A DNA stretch of 64,000 nt from Catonella massiliensis (GCF_016651435.1 NZ_JAEPRJ010000001.1:3038001-3102000), one strand, 5' to 3'; shown: positions 35,158 through 43,153, counted from the stretch's first letter. Program-made: numbers and translations. Notes: generated from the sequence alone by a model not told the origin.

Positions 35158-36910
35158 AACGATAAGGCGCATCATCCACTGGTGTGGGGATTTCAGAAAG
35201 AGGCTCTATATAGGCTTCTTCTTTTCATTCCTTTCTGGCCTAGCGGCCGCAGCACCTATCATATATGCCGGTTATATCATTGGAAATGTTGTGCAGTGGA
35301 GAGCCAGAGGTCTCAGTGTTCCATCAGGGCTTTGGCTGCAGAGTCTGGGTGTGATTTTTACAACGATTCTATTTAGGTTCCTTCTCGACTATATAAAAGC
35401 AAGATTTCAGGAAACTATAAGTTATGAGTTGGTTGCAAGAGATCGTCTGGCAATAGGGACGGCATTGAAGAGGGTGTCTCTGGGGTATTTTCAGGAGAAA
35501 GACACAGGCACTATACTCAATTCAATTACCACAGGACTTTATACCCTGGAAAATATGGGAATGAGGATGATAGATACCTTTGTCGGAGGATATCTTAGCT
35601 TTTTTTGTATTTTTATCCTGCTTTTTGTCATACACCCCTTAGGTGCATTAATTTGCCTGGTAGGTGTTCTGCTGTCCTTTATCTGCTTAAATCTCATTTC
35701 AAGGTACAGCAAAAGAAATACACTTATCCAGACCGAAGTGAATGAAAAACTGACAAGAGCGGCCGTCGAATATACCAGAGGACTGCCCGTGGTGAAATCA
35801 TTCGGTATGGAGGGTGCGTCTTTTTCCGCATTTCGAAAGGCCTGTGCAGAAGCAAGAAAGATTGCCCTGAGAATTGAATGGGGATTTATTCCATTTAACT
35901 GCTTACACCTGCTTGCGTTAAAGTCGGCCAGTATCGTTATGATTATTTCTGTCATGGGAGCAGGACTCTCTAGTCATCTTTCCCTGCCAATGGTTTTTGT
36001 ATTCTCCCTGCTTTCACTGACGGTATTTAATTCTCTTGAGCCGATTGCAGACAGTGCACATATCCTTTCCGTTATCAATAATGCTATGGATCATATAGAA
36101 GCCCTGTCTCCAGACAACTATATTGATGAGGACGGAAAGGACATTTCACTTTCTAGTTATGACATTCATTTTGAACAGGTGCGATTTTCCTACGACAAAG
36201 GGAATGAAAAAAGGAATGTAATTGAAGACGTGAGCTTTACAGCCTTGGAAGGCACGACAACAGCAATTATCGGACCATCCGGAAGCGGAAAGACAACGCT
36301 TTGCAGGCTTCTGGCACGCTTCTACGACGTGAGCGGAGGAAGGATTACTCTCGGTGGGCATAATCTAAAGGAATTTACCTGTGACAGCCTGTTGTCTAAT
36401 ATTTCCATGGTGTTCCAGAACGTTTACCTGTTTCACGACACTGTCAGGGCGAATATCTGCTTTGGGAAAGAGCAGGCATCAGAGGAAGAGATGATTAGTG
36501 CTGCAAAACAGGCACGTTGCCACGACTTTATCATGGCTCTTCCAGAGGGGTATGATACCGTAATTGGGGAGGGAGGCTCCACGCTTTCCGGTGGCGAAAA
36601 ACAACGCATCTCTATCGCCCGTGCCATCTTGAAGAATGCCCCTGTTATTATACTTGATGAGGCCACTGCTAGCCTTGATCCTGAAAATGAGCATCTGATA
36701 CAGGAGGCATTGACTGAACTGACAGTTGGAAAGACGGTGATTGTGATCGCCCACAGGATGGCAACAATTGAAAATGCCAATCAGATCCTTGTAATTGACG
36801 ATGGGCACATCGTTCAGAAAGGTACGCATCAGCAATTGGTAGGGCAGGAGGGGCTTTATAAACGTTTTGTCAAGATACGCGAATTGGCCGAGGGCTGGTC
36901 TATAGTCTGA
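35150..36910 (+). CDS. ABC half-transporter (membrane-ATPase fusion), second of pair
   Basis: A 586-residue partner of the previous gene with the same plan: membrane helices from residue 15 (RLYIGFFFSFLSGLAAAAP), then the ATPase with GPSGSGKTT, LSGGEKQR and IILDEATASLDPENEH. ATG 35150 overlaps the upstream stop by 8 bases and has AAAGGAGG at the right distance; the longer in-frame reading from 35096 lacks this. Both ATPases keep their key residues, so both sites should hydrolyse ATP. It is the last gene of the operon; the next gene has its own promoter. Confidence 0.85.
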   Translation: MFRTIRRIIHWCGDFRKRLYIGFFFSFLSGLAAAAPIIYAGYIIGNVVQWRARGLSVPSGLWLQSLGVIFTTILFRFLLDYIKARFQETISYELVARDRLAIGTALKRVSLGYFQEKDTGTILNSITTGLYTLENMGMRMIDTFVGGYLSFFCIFILLFVIHPLGALICLVGVLLSFICLNLISRYSKRNTLIQTEVNEKLTRAAVEYTRGLPVVKSFGMEGASFSAFRKACAEARKIALRIEWGFIPFNCLHLLALKSASIVMIISVMGAGLSSHLSLPMVFVFSLLSLTVFNSLEPIADSAHILSVINNAMDHIEALSPDNYIDEDGKDISLSSYDIHFEQVRFSYDKGNEKRNVIEDVSFTALEGTTTAIIGPSGSGKTTLCRLLARFYDVSGGRITLGGHNLKEFTCDSLLSNISMVFQNVYLFHDTVRANICFGKEQASEEEMISAAKQARCHDFIMALPEGYDTVIGEGGSTLSGGEKQRISIARAILKNAPVIILDEATASLDPENEHLIQEALTELTVGKTVIVIAHRMATIENANQILVIDDGHIVQKGTHQQLVGQEGLYKRFVKIRELAEGWSIV

Positions 36911-36954
36911 AAATGAGGTATCCTACAACTCCCATCTTGTATACCCACATGGTA

Positions 36955-36983
36955 TTGCTTTACCAAAAGTGTTGTAATATAAT
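36955..36983 (+). promoter_or_regulatory. Predicted promoter of the 179-aa membrane protein gene
   Basis: TTGCTT (36955-36960) and TATAAT (36978-36983) with 17-base spacing, 33 bases before the ATG. Confidence 0.6.
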
Positions 36984-37016
36984 ATCCAATATCATTTTAA
37001 TAGGAGGTTTAAGGGA

Positions 37017-37556
37017 ATGTTAGGATATGTAAAAAATGAAAAATTAGAGTTTAATTATAAAAAATCCTGTGGTTTATGGTTAATTGCGGTTGCCTTAGTT
37101 ATCGCAGTTGCCACCTTAATAGGGGGAAAACAAATAATAAATATGCAAGTATTTAGCATAGGTTACATGATTAGCTTTTTTTCAATTAATATGAATAAAA
37201 ACTTACTTCATAAATTGTCCACTGGTTCATCGACTAAATTTCAAAAAAATGTTTCTAAGTATTCGATAATATTACTTTTTATATTAATGATATTTTTAGG
37301 TGGACCATTTTTTGCCACTGAGAATTGGAGATTGATATGGTTAGGAGCACTATTAGCCACAGCATTGCATTTTTTCCCATTCTATTTTGTACATGGAAAA
37401 TCAATGATTTTATTAGGGATTATGTGTACCGTTAATATTATTATGGGGTATATTTTTTCAGATGTTTCTTTGGTACTGTTTGCCTATATTGATGCAATTA
37501 TTAAATTCATATTTGGAGTTTATTTGTTGTTCTTTTCGAAAGCAACGAAGCAATAA
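37017..37556 (+). CDS. Small polytopic membrane protein, DUF6609-like
   Basis: A 179-residue, strongly hydrophobic protein with five to six predicted helices (first at about residues 20-38, last at 155-174). The segments CGLWLIAVALVIAVATLIGG and QVFSIGYMISFF resemble what I remember of the DUF6609 family, though I cannot confirm it. AGGAGG at 37002-37007 supports ATG 37017. Codon use is much richer in A and T than in the upstream operon, which marks the beginning of the accessory island. Function unknown. Confidence 0.6.
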   Translation: MLGYVKNEKLEFNYKKSCGLWLIAVALVIAVATLIGGKQIINMQVFSIGYMISFFSINMNKNLLHKLSTGSSTKFQKNVSKYSIILLFILMIFLGGPFFATENWRLIWLGALLATALHFFPFYFVHGKSMILLGIMCTVNIIMGYIFSDVSLVLFAYIDAIIKFIFGVYLLFFSKATKQ

Positions 37557-37765
37557 ACTGTAGTTTGCAAATCCACGCAAAATAAGGTGTTTAATGAGGG
37601 AATGTTTTTCTTTGTGCCAGCCATTGCAGATATTAGAATGTCCATCAATACCTATGCTTCATTGTACAAGACACTATGTGAGATTTATGATTGGCTCTGA
37701 AGTTTATTTATAAAAAACAACACAAAGAATAGAGAAGGTTATATTTTCTTAGAAAGGATATTAAA

Positions 37766-38158
37766 ATGCAATACATATTCGCAGAAAGTTTAAAAGAACT
37801 TGAAACAAGATATAAAACACGGCAAAAGGTTGAAATCTTTGCAAATTTAGATTCTGAGCTTGAATATGTAATTTTCAAAAATAAGCATTTATTTGAAAAT
37901 GAAGAAATAGATTTTTGGATAAGCATAGATCCTTACGATGATACTTTAATTAAAACCGAAAATATTAAATATTTGCTCAAATTTGGGAAAAAATTGCAAA
38001 ATAAAGATGTCGTGAATAAAATAAAAAATAATGATTGGTTTAAGAACATTGAATCCTCCTATTCGATAAACGAAATTGAAAATTTCGCAAATGATTTAGT
38101 AAAAGGTTGCGAGTTTGCAATTTCTAATAAAAAAAACATTGTAAGTTCTGGGGACTAA
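37766..38158 (+). CDS. Hypothetical protein (130 aa), accessory island
   Basis: A soluble, acidic and AT-rich protein, MQYIFAESLKELETRYKT at the start. No motif is recognised. GAAAGGAT before ATG 37766 gives a modest ribosome binding site. A terminator follows at 38202-38238, which supports an expressed gene. Small solitary genes of this composition next to toxin-antitoxin pairs are often immunity or orphan proteins, but nothing in the sequence demonstrates it. Confidence 0.45.
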   Translation: MQYIFAESLKELETRYKTRQKVEIFANLDSELEYVIFKNKHLFENEEIDFWISIDPYDDTLIKTENIKYLLKFGKKLQNKDVVNKIKNNDWFKNIESSYSINEIENFANDLVKGCEFAISNKKNIVSSGD

Positions 38159-38201
38159 AATATTGAAGGTAGCACAAAAATAATTATATAGATAACTAAA
38201 T

Positions 38202-38238
38202 AAAGATAGGGGATACATACAATATCATCTATCTTTTT
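38202..38238 (+). terminator. Terminator after the 130-aa gene
   Basis: AAAGATAG (38202-38209) pairs with CTATCTTT (38229-38236), extended by GAT/ATC, with TTTTTC following. Confidence 0.6.
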
Positions 38239-38340
38239 CTCTATAAATCTTAATTAAGCTGTTCTTCTCTTTTCATAAAAACTATAAAGGCAAGTATGGT
38301 TATCATTAGATAATTTATTATAGTATTTGCAAGTTCATTA

Positions 38341-38503
38341 TTTAGCAGTGGAAAACAAAATGCCGCTTGTTTTTTCTGCATTAAAGCTTACAAAATTTGA
38401 AGTTATTTGGTAGAATAAAAGCATTGGTTCATACCTTATAACGATAACCCTAGATTTGAAACCCCTTTAACGATACTACCGTTAAAAAGTGAGTAGTCAA
38501 ACC
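38341..38503 (+). repeat. Direct repeat, left copy (bounds toxin-antitoxin island)
   Basis: This noncoding stretch recurs at 43661-43829. It begins with a decayed form of the terminator seen intact in the right copy (CCGCTTGTTTTTTCTG). It then contains TTCATACCTTATAACGATAA, a TTTGAAACCCCTTTAACG segment and GATACTACCGTTAAAA, all shared. A TTAACG-N7-CGTTAA inverted repeat sits in the most conserved part (38468-38486). The region from 38159 to 38626 holds no other gene. Confidence 0.8.
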
Positions 38504-38626
38504 GTAAAAGTTGACTAAGATTTGACTATTATATTTTAGGGTAACTACATATTGACCATTGAAATCGACCACAACTTGACGTACGCTAAAAAGTACGCTA
38601 TATTTAAGGCGAAAGGAGATGATGTC

Positions 38627-38881
38627 ATGACTTCAATTAGTATAACAAAGGCAAGAGCAAACTTATATAAGACAGTTTCAGATGTAAATGAATACTCTGA
38701 GCCTATAACCATAACAAATAATAGAGGGAAAAATGCAGTATTAGTATCAGAAGATGATTGGCTGGCGATTCAGGAAACCTTGTATCTTAATCCCATACCA
38801 GGTATGACGCAAAGTATTTTAGATTCCAGAGCAGAAGATGTTTCTGAGTGTACATCTTATAATCCGGAGGAGGAGTGGTAG
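38627..38881 (+). CDS. yefM: Type II antitoxin, Phd/YefM family
   Basis: An 84-residue antitoxin beginning MTSISITKARANLYKTVSDV, the YefM N-terminal DNA-binding fold, followed by the toxin-neutralising C-terminal region ending NPEEEW. ATG 38627 is selected because AAAGGAG lies 9 bases upstream. An upstream in-frame extension reads through noncoding-looking sequence that holds two GTACGCTA copies (38581 and 38593), 12 bases apart and therefore a likely operator. Its stop directly precedes the toxin ATG, the usual coupling. Confidence 0.92.
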   Translation: MTSISITKARANLYKTVSDVNEYSEPITITNNRGKNAVLVSEDDWLAIQETLYLNPIPGMTQSILDSRAEDVSECTSYNPEEEW

Positions 38882-39178
38882 ATGTATTTAATTAAATTCA
38901 GTAAACAGGCTGATAAGGACAAAAAGCTATTAAAGGGTGCAAGGCTTGATGGAAAAGCAAAAGAACTTCTAAATATCATAGCAGATTATCCATTCAAAGA
39001 ACCACCACCATATGAGAGGCTGGTTGGGAATCTAAGTGGTTTCTATTCAAGAAGAATAAATATACAGCACAGGATAGTTTACGAAGTCTATGTTCAGGAG
39101 ACTTATGAAGACGGCGAAGCGTATGAAGGATTTGTAAAGGTGGCACGTATGTGGACACCTTATGGTGGAATGAGGTAA
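38882..39178 (+). CDS. yoeB: Type II toxin, YoeB family mRNA interferase
   Basis: A 98-residue RelE-superfamily toxin that cuts mRNA in the ribosomal A site. The signature LSGFYSRRINIQHRIVYEV and the C-terminal ARMWTPYGG match YoeB. It is a little longer than the standard 84-88 residues because of an insertion after EVYVQETYEDGEAYEG. The catalytic Glu/Arg/His set appears intact within the core, so it should be active if its antitoxin is lost. It abuts yefM. Confidence 0.93.
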   Translation: MYLIKFSKQADKDKKLLKGARLDGKAKELLNIIADYPFKEPPPYERLVGNLSGFYSRRINIQHRIVYEVYVQETYEDGEAYEGFVKVARMWTPYGGMR

Positions 39179-39204
39179 ATTACTACAAAAACAATACAAA
39201 TGCA

Positions 39205-39233
39205 TTGAAATAGAAATGATTTAGCGTTATACT
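39205..39233 (+). promoter_or_regulatory. Promoter of RelBE-like module 1
   Basis: TTGAAA (39205-39210) and TATACT (39228-39233) with 17-base spacing. AATGCATT next to the minus-35 box is a short palindrome that the antitoxin could recognise. Confidence 0.65.
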
Positions 39234-39264
39234 AAAATAAAAAGATGGAAGTGAGGTGCAAGAC

Positions 39265-39552
39265 ATGGCGAGCACAATTCAGATAAGAGTAGAAGATGAG
39301 TTAAAGAGTAAATCAGATGCTTTATTTAAGGACTTGGGTACAGACACAACAACTGCAATCAGAATGTTTTTAACACAGGCTATTGCAGCAAATGGATTCC
39401 CCTTTGAAATAAAAAGACAGGTAGAATCGAATCCGTATGCACCGATGACCGAGAAAGAGATACTTGCAAAACTGAAAAAGTCCAGAGAAGAGAAAATGTT
39501 TAGGGATGCAGATGATGTGATTTCTGATATGAGGTCAAAGTATGGATTATAA
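39265..39552 (+). CDS. RelB/DinJ-family antitoxin, copy 1
   Basis: A 95-residue ribbon-helix-helix antitoxin: ASTIQIRVEDELKSKSDALF, then TTTAIRMFLTQAIAANGFPF, both RelB/DinJ hallmarks. ATG 39265 has GTGAGG about 8 bases upstream; a GTG at 39256 would add three residues. The C-terminus (DADDVISDMRSKYGL) should wrap the toxin. It overlaps the toxin gene by 11 bases. The duplicate antitoxin at 42562 differs at about six to eight positions, such as VESNPY versus LESKPY. Confidence 0.93.
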   Translation: MASTIQIRVEDELKSKSDALFKDLGTDTTTAIRMFLTQAIAANGFPFEIKRQVESNPYAPMTEKEILAKLKKSREEKMFRDADDVISDMRSKYGL

Positions 39553-39856
39553 GATTGTTTTAATGAGGGATGCAGAGGAGGATCTTGATAGATTTGTCAC
39601 ATATCTTATGTTTGAAAAGAAAAGTGATCAGGCTGCAAGAAATTTATTAAATGATTTTGAAGCAACAAAAACAAGTCTGTCAAATGTTGCTGGGAGTCTG
39701 AAACTTTGTGATAATCCAAAACTAAGGGAATTAGGATACCGAAGAATCAATTTTCTATCTCATCGATATTTTATGTTATATCGTATTGAAAACGATACAG
39801 TATATGTGGATAATATTTTTCATGAGTTGCAAGACTATGAAAATAAAATGAATTAA
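39542..39856 (+). CDS. RelE/ParE-superfamily toxin, copy 1
   Basis: A 104-residue toxin partner of the preceding antitoxin. It opens YKIVLMRDAEEDLDRFVTYL and ends with YRRINFLSHRYFMLYRIEND then VYVDNIFHELQDYE, the RelE/ParE beta-sheet ending. The start lies within the antitoxin stop region. Whether it is an mRNA interferase (RelE-like) or a gyrase poison (ParE-like) cannot be told: the Arg/His pattern suits RelE/YafQ relatives, and the VDNIFHELQDY ending is seen in ParE types. Confidence 0.9.
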   Translation: MDYKIVLMRDAEEDLDRFVTYLMFEKKSDQAARNLLNDFEATKTSLSNVAGSLKLCDNPKLRELGYRRINFLSHRYFMLYRIENDTVYVDNIFHELQDYENKMN

Positions 39857-39920
39857 AGACTGGAATATAACTTTCTGAGTATATAATAGCAACAAATTTA
39901 TATTTGTGGAGGCGTTGTAT

Positions 39921-40076
39921 ATGAAGCAGTGGTATATTGCAATAGCAGTGGCAATCGTATATCTGGCTATTAGCCTTACACTTCATACATGGTCGTGGTC
40001 TTGGTTTATTTGGGTTATCTATGCTGTATATAGACTGTGGGATAATAAAAAGAGCAAAGAAAATTTTCAAATTTAA
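39921..40076 (+). CDS. Small single-pass membrane protein (51 aa)
   Basis: ATG 39921 to TAA 40074-40076 encodes 51 residues: a hydrophobic N-terminal helix (WYIAIAVAIVYLAISLTL), an aromatic hairpin WSWSWFIWVIYAVYRLW and a basic tail. GGAGG at 39908-39912 lies 8 bases upstream, and the next gene starts 10 bases downstream, so translation is plausible. It resembles the many small membrane proteins of Firmicutes. Function unknown. Confidence 0.55.
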   Translation: MKQWYIAIAVAIVYLAISLTLHTWSWSWFIWVIYAVYRLWDNKKSKENFQI

Positions 40077-40086
40077 GGAGTAGTCA

Positions 40087-40704
40087 ATGAAGAAGATAAT
40101 TGATTATCTGAAAGAAAAATATAACCCATTGGCAATTGTCACCTATGGCTCGTTTAGTTGTGGTATGAATGATTCATACAGTGATTATGATTGCATAATC
40201 ATTGTTAACAAAAAAGACAATAGTCATGACGATACCGTTATTGATGGAATTCTGTTGGATTGCTTTATTTTCACAAAAGACGAAGTAATCAGCGAGAATC
40301 CGGATACTTTTCTTACCGTATATGACGGTAATATTGTTATGGACACAGATGAAATCGCGGCAGAGTTAAAAACACGAGTAAGAAAATATGTGGAAGAACA
40401 TTCTGTTATTTCTTACGATGAGAAAAAATTCATTATAAGTTGGATCAAAAAAACAATGCACAGGGTTGAGAAGAATGACGATGAAGGAAACTACAGAGCT
40501 TTAGCGTTTCTATGGGAGAGTATAACAGATTATTTTCTGCTTAGAGATTTGTTCTATTTTGGTAGCAAAAAAGCAGTGGCATATCTGAAAGAAAGTGATG
40601 CAGAGGGATATCGTCTTTACCATGATGCTATCACAGATCGCACGAACGCAGTTATAAGAGAATGGGCGAATCATGTGATTAACATTGGCGAGATTTCAGC
40701 ATAA
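40087..40704 (+). CDS. Nucleotidyltransferase-domain protein
   Basis: A 205-residue protein with the polymerase-beta-type nucleotidyltransferase signature: VTYGSFSCGMNDSYSDYDCI supplies GS-x10-D-x-D, the metal-binding aspartates. The third carboxylate is probably in ILLDCFIF. The rest is helical, resembling HEPN-like or aminoglycoside-adenylyltransferase C-terminal domains. AAGGAG at 40075-40080 precedes the ATG. Members include antibiotic modifiers and MNT-type antitoxins of the MNT/HEPN systems. The C-terminal helices here may play the HEPN part, so a fused MNT-HEPN arrangement is a possibility. Confidence 0.8.
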   Translation: MKKIIDYLKEKYNPLAIVTYGSFSCGMNDSYSDYDCIIIVNKKDNSHDDTVIDGILLDCFIFTKDEVISENPDTFLTVYDGNIVMDTDEIAAELKTRVRKYVEEHSVISYDEKKFIISWIKKTMHRVEKNDDEGNYRALAFLWESITDYFLLRDLFYFGSKKAVAYLKESDAEGYRLYHDAITDRTNAVIREWANHVINIGEISA

Positions 40705-41028
40705 TCGCTCTGCCAAATCCCGGATTGTAAACCTACTCAGAATTGCTTTACCAAAAATTTAAGGAAAGTAAGAAATTAGAAAGCATTATATTTGATAACT
40801 AGCAAATCTTAACCAAAGATAAGTATATTCTTATTATATATATAGGTTTAACCAATTTTTCTAAAGCCAAAATGGATTGAAAGTATAATTACTAAGTACT
40901 ATAATTAAATTAAGTGGCTGAAAAGATAGGAAGAATTTTTGAGTATATGTGGAGTTGAGATTGTGCATAAGAAGTATATTAAATAATTGTATTTATGTTA
41001 CTGGTGGTGACACAAAATGGAGTGATTT
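40705..41028. other. 324-bp intergenic region with repeat fragments
   Basis: There is no gene here. TGATAACTAGCAAATCTTAACC then AAAGATAA near 40795-40823 is a decayed version of the sequence just before the right-hand direct repeat (43609-43641). ATTGCTTTACCAAAA at 40743 also occurs at the 36955 promoter. No convincing promoter spacing was found for the DUF1016 gene. Confidence 0.4.
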
Positions 41029-42087
41029 ATGACAAACGAATTATTGAAATATGTAAAAACAGGCAGTGTTTTTGAAGATGCTTGTAATATTATTGAAACT
41101 GCTCAGAAAGTTGCATACTCTGCGGTTGATTTAACGCTTGTTCACAGAAATTGGCTTCTGGGTAAGAGAATTGTTGAAGAAGAACTGGAAGGAAAGCGCA
41201 CGGAGCGATATGGAAAAGAGATAATTATATCACTTTCAGAAGAATTGACTAAGGAATATGGAAAAGGATTTGATAAGAGTTCACTGTATAAATTTGCACG
41301 ATTCTATCAGATGTACCCGAAGATTGTGGACTCAGTGAGTCCACAATCTGGATTGTTATCATGGACACACTATAGAGTATTGCTGCAAGTAGAAGATCCT
41401 GAAGCAAGGAAATGGTATGAGAAAGAAGCATTTGGACAGGTTTGGAGTGTACGTACATTACAAAGGAATATATCTTCGCAATACTACTATAGAATTCTTA
41501 AAACACAGGATAAATCAGCAGTAGAAACTGAAATGAAGGAATTGACTTCCGAATATCAGACAAAGCTTGAATTCATTAAGAACCCTGTTATTGCTGAATT
41601 TCTGGGTATGAAAGAGGATACGTCTTATCTGGAGTCTGACCTGGAGCAATGTATTATAGATAATCTTCAAAAGTTTCTGATGGAGCTTGGAAAAGGCTAT
41701 GCTTTTGTAGCAAGACAGCAGCACATTCATACAGAGAAGGAAGATTATTATATTGATCTTGTTTTCTACAATTATATTTTGAAATGCTTTGTACTTATTG
41801 ATTTGAAGACAAATAAAATAACGCATCAGGATATAGGACAGATGGATATGTATATTCGAATGTATGATGATCTCAAACGTGGGGAAGGAGATAATCCCAC
41901 TCTTGGAATTGTGCTATGTGCGGATACAGATGAAGATATAGCCAAGTATTCAATTCTTAATGGAAATGAGCAGCTATTTGCATCGAAATATAAGTTATAT
42001 CTTCCAACGGAAGAAGAATTACGCGCTGAGATTGAAACACAGAAGGAAATGTTTAATCTTCAGGTAGAAAATAAGAAAAACGAATAA
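41029..42087 (+). CDS. DUF1016 (YhcG-type) PDDEXK nuclease-family protein
   Basis: A 352-residue protein. The N-terminal domain (about 15-165) carries the DUF1016 signature LGKRIVEEELEGKRTERYGK and the LLSWTHYRVLLQVEDPEAR motif. The C-terminal domain has the nuclease-like core YYIDLVFYNYILKCFVLIDL followed by K, a PD-(D/E)XK pattern. These proteins are common in restriction, defence and mobile regions; a specific target has not been assigned in general. Here it lies between toxin-antitoxin modules and an integrase remnant that begins 6 bases after its stop, in the same frame. This supports carriage on a former mobile element. Confidence 0.92.
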   Translation: MTNELLKYVKTGSVFEDACNIIETAQKVAYSAVDLTLVHRNWLLGKRIVEEELEGKRTERYGKEIIISLSEELTKEYGKGFDKSSLYKFARFYQMYPKIVDSVSPQSGLLSWTHYRVLLQVEDPEARKWYEKEAFGQVWSVRTLQRNISSQYYYRILKTQDKSAVETEMKELTSEYQTKLEFIKNPVIAEFLGMKEDTSYLESDLEQCIIDNLQKFLMELGKGYAFVARQQHIHTEKEDYYIDLVFYNYILKCFVLIDLKTNKITHQDIGQMDMYIRMYDDLKRGEGDNPTLGIVLCADTDEDIAKYSILNGNEQLFASKYKLYLPTEEELRAEIETQKEMFNLQVENKKNE

Positions 42088-42093
42088 TTTGCA

Positions 42094-42402
42094 ATGAACA
42101 AGGCACTTTCTGTTATAAGGTATAACGACATCCGCAGAGTGAAGATGTCAAACATTACGCCTCATGCATTTAGACATACCTACTGCTCGAATCAAGCAAA
42201 AGCTGGGATGAATCCTAAAACACTCCAGTACCTTATGGGACATTCAGACATCTCCGTCACAATGAATGTTTAAACCCACCTTGGATTTGACGATACAAAG
42301 GATGAGATGGTAAGACTTGAGGAACTTAATGCAGCAAAGAAAGAAGTTGAAAAGGTAGCAGGGGAAAGACCTATAAGTCAGAAAATGTTCAAGGTAATTT
42401 AA
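42094..42402 (+). pseudogene. Tyrosine recombinase (integrase) C-terminal remnant with catalytic Tyr lost
   Basis: Reading from ATG 42094, the frame gives the recombinase box ITPHAFRHTYCSNQAKAG then LQYLMGHSDISVTMNV, stops at TAA 42271-42273, and continues in the same frame as THLGFDDTKDEMVRLEELN to TAA 42400-42402. In intact relatives the phrase is NVYTHLG, with Tyr as nucleophile, so a TAT/TAC to TAA change has removed it. The HxxR and GHSDI histidines remain. The N-terminal arm and catalytic domain upstream are missing; the frame before it is the DUF1016 gene. The remnant is too short to function, so integration must have been mediated when the gene was intact. Confidence 0.9.
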
Positions 42403-42501
42403 TAAAAAAGGATGATGCCCCCGGTGGTAATGTGCTGGCGGGGTTATTTTTGTGATAGAAAAAGTATGGGTGTTATGCTATGATAAAATAATACAAATGC
42501 A

Positions 42502-42530
42502 TTGAAATAGAAATGATTTAGCGTTATACT
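42502..42530 (+). promoter_or_regulatory. Promoter of RelBE-like module 2
   Basis: TTGAAA (42502-42507) and TATACT (42525-42530), 17-base spacing, identical to copy 1. Confidence 0.65.
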
Positions 42531-42561
42531 TAAATAAAAAGGTGGAAGTGAGGTGTAAGAC

Positions 42562-42849
42562 ATGGCGAGTACAATTCAGATAAGAGTAGAAGATGAGTTA
42601 AAGAGTAAATCAGATGCTTTATTTAAGGACTTGGGTACAGATACAACAACTGCAATCAGAATGTTTTTAACACAGGCTATTGCAGCAAACGGCTTCCCCT
42701 TTGAAATAAAAAGACAGCTAGAATCAAAACCATATGCTCCGATGACCGAGAAAGAGATAATTGAAAAACTGAAAAAGTCCAGAGAAAAGGAGATGTTCAG
42801 GGATGCAGACGATGTAATCTCAGACATGAGGTCAAAGTATGGATTATAA
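42562..42849 (+). CDS. RelB/DinJ-family antitoxin, copy 2
   Basis: A 95-residue paralogue of the antitoxin at 39265-39552, with the same ribbon-helix-helix start ASTIQIRVEDELKSK. Differences cluster in the middle and C-terminal part (LESKPYAPMTEKEIIEKLKK, and KEMFRD instead of KMFRD), the part that contacts the toxin. Both copies keep the DNA-binding half identical, so each may repress both promoters. ATG 42562 has GTGAGG upstream. It overlaps the toxin start by 11 bases. Confidence 0.93.
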   Translation: MASTIQIRVEDELKSKSDALFKDLGTDTTTAIRMFLTQAIAANGFPFEIKRQLESKPYAPMTEKEIIEKLKKSREKEMFRDADDVISDMRSKYGL

Positions 42850-43153
42850 GATTGTTTTGATGAGTGGTGCGGAGGAAGATCTTGATAGCTTCATCACATA
42901 TCTTTTGTTTGAAAAGAAAAGTGATCAGGCTGCAAGAAATTTATTAAATGATTTTGAGGCAACAAAAACAAGTCTGTCAAATGTTGCTGGGAGTCTGAAA
43001 CTTTGTGATAATCCCAAACTTAGAAAACTAGGATATCGAAGAATCAATTTTCTATCTCATCGATATTTTATGTTATATCGTATTGAAAACGATACAGTAT
43101 ATGTGGATAATATTTTTCATGAGTTGCAAGACTACGAAAATATAATGAATTAA
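42839..43153 (+). CDS. RelE/ParE-superfamily toxin, copy 2
   Basis: A 104-residue paralogue of the toxin at 39542-39856. Changes include SGAEEDLDSFITYLLFE for RDAEEDLDRFVTYLMFE and KLGYRR for ELGYRR. The C-terminal active-site half is unchanged, so both toxins probably retain activity. Divergence in the N-terminal helices matches divergence in the antitoxin C-terminus, which may limit cross-talk between the two pairs. Confidence 0.9.
   Translation: MDYKIVLMSGAEEDLDSFITYLLFEKKSDQAARNLLNDFEATKTSLSNVAGSLKLCDNPKLRKLGYRRINFLSHRYFMLYRIENDTVYVDNIFHELQDYENIMN

Larger units (their letters stand above)
39188..39899 (+). repeat. 712-bp duplicated RelBE-like module, copy 1
   Basis: Promoter, antitoxin, toxin and 3' flank (to ACTTTCTGAGTATATAATAG) are repeated with the same length at 42485-43196. 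The copies differ only by scattered substitutions, so this is a recent segmental duplication. Confidence 0.93.

Noticed and set aside
38159..38626. CRISPR array in the repeat-bearing intergenic region
   Set aside because: There are only two distant copies of a long element, not short regularly spaced repeats.
40743..40757. Promoter at ATTGCTTTACCAAAA, as at 36955
   Set aside because: The minus-35-like box is the same but no minus-10 box occurs at a suitable distance.
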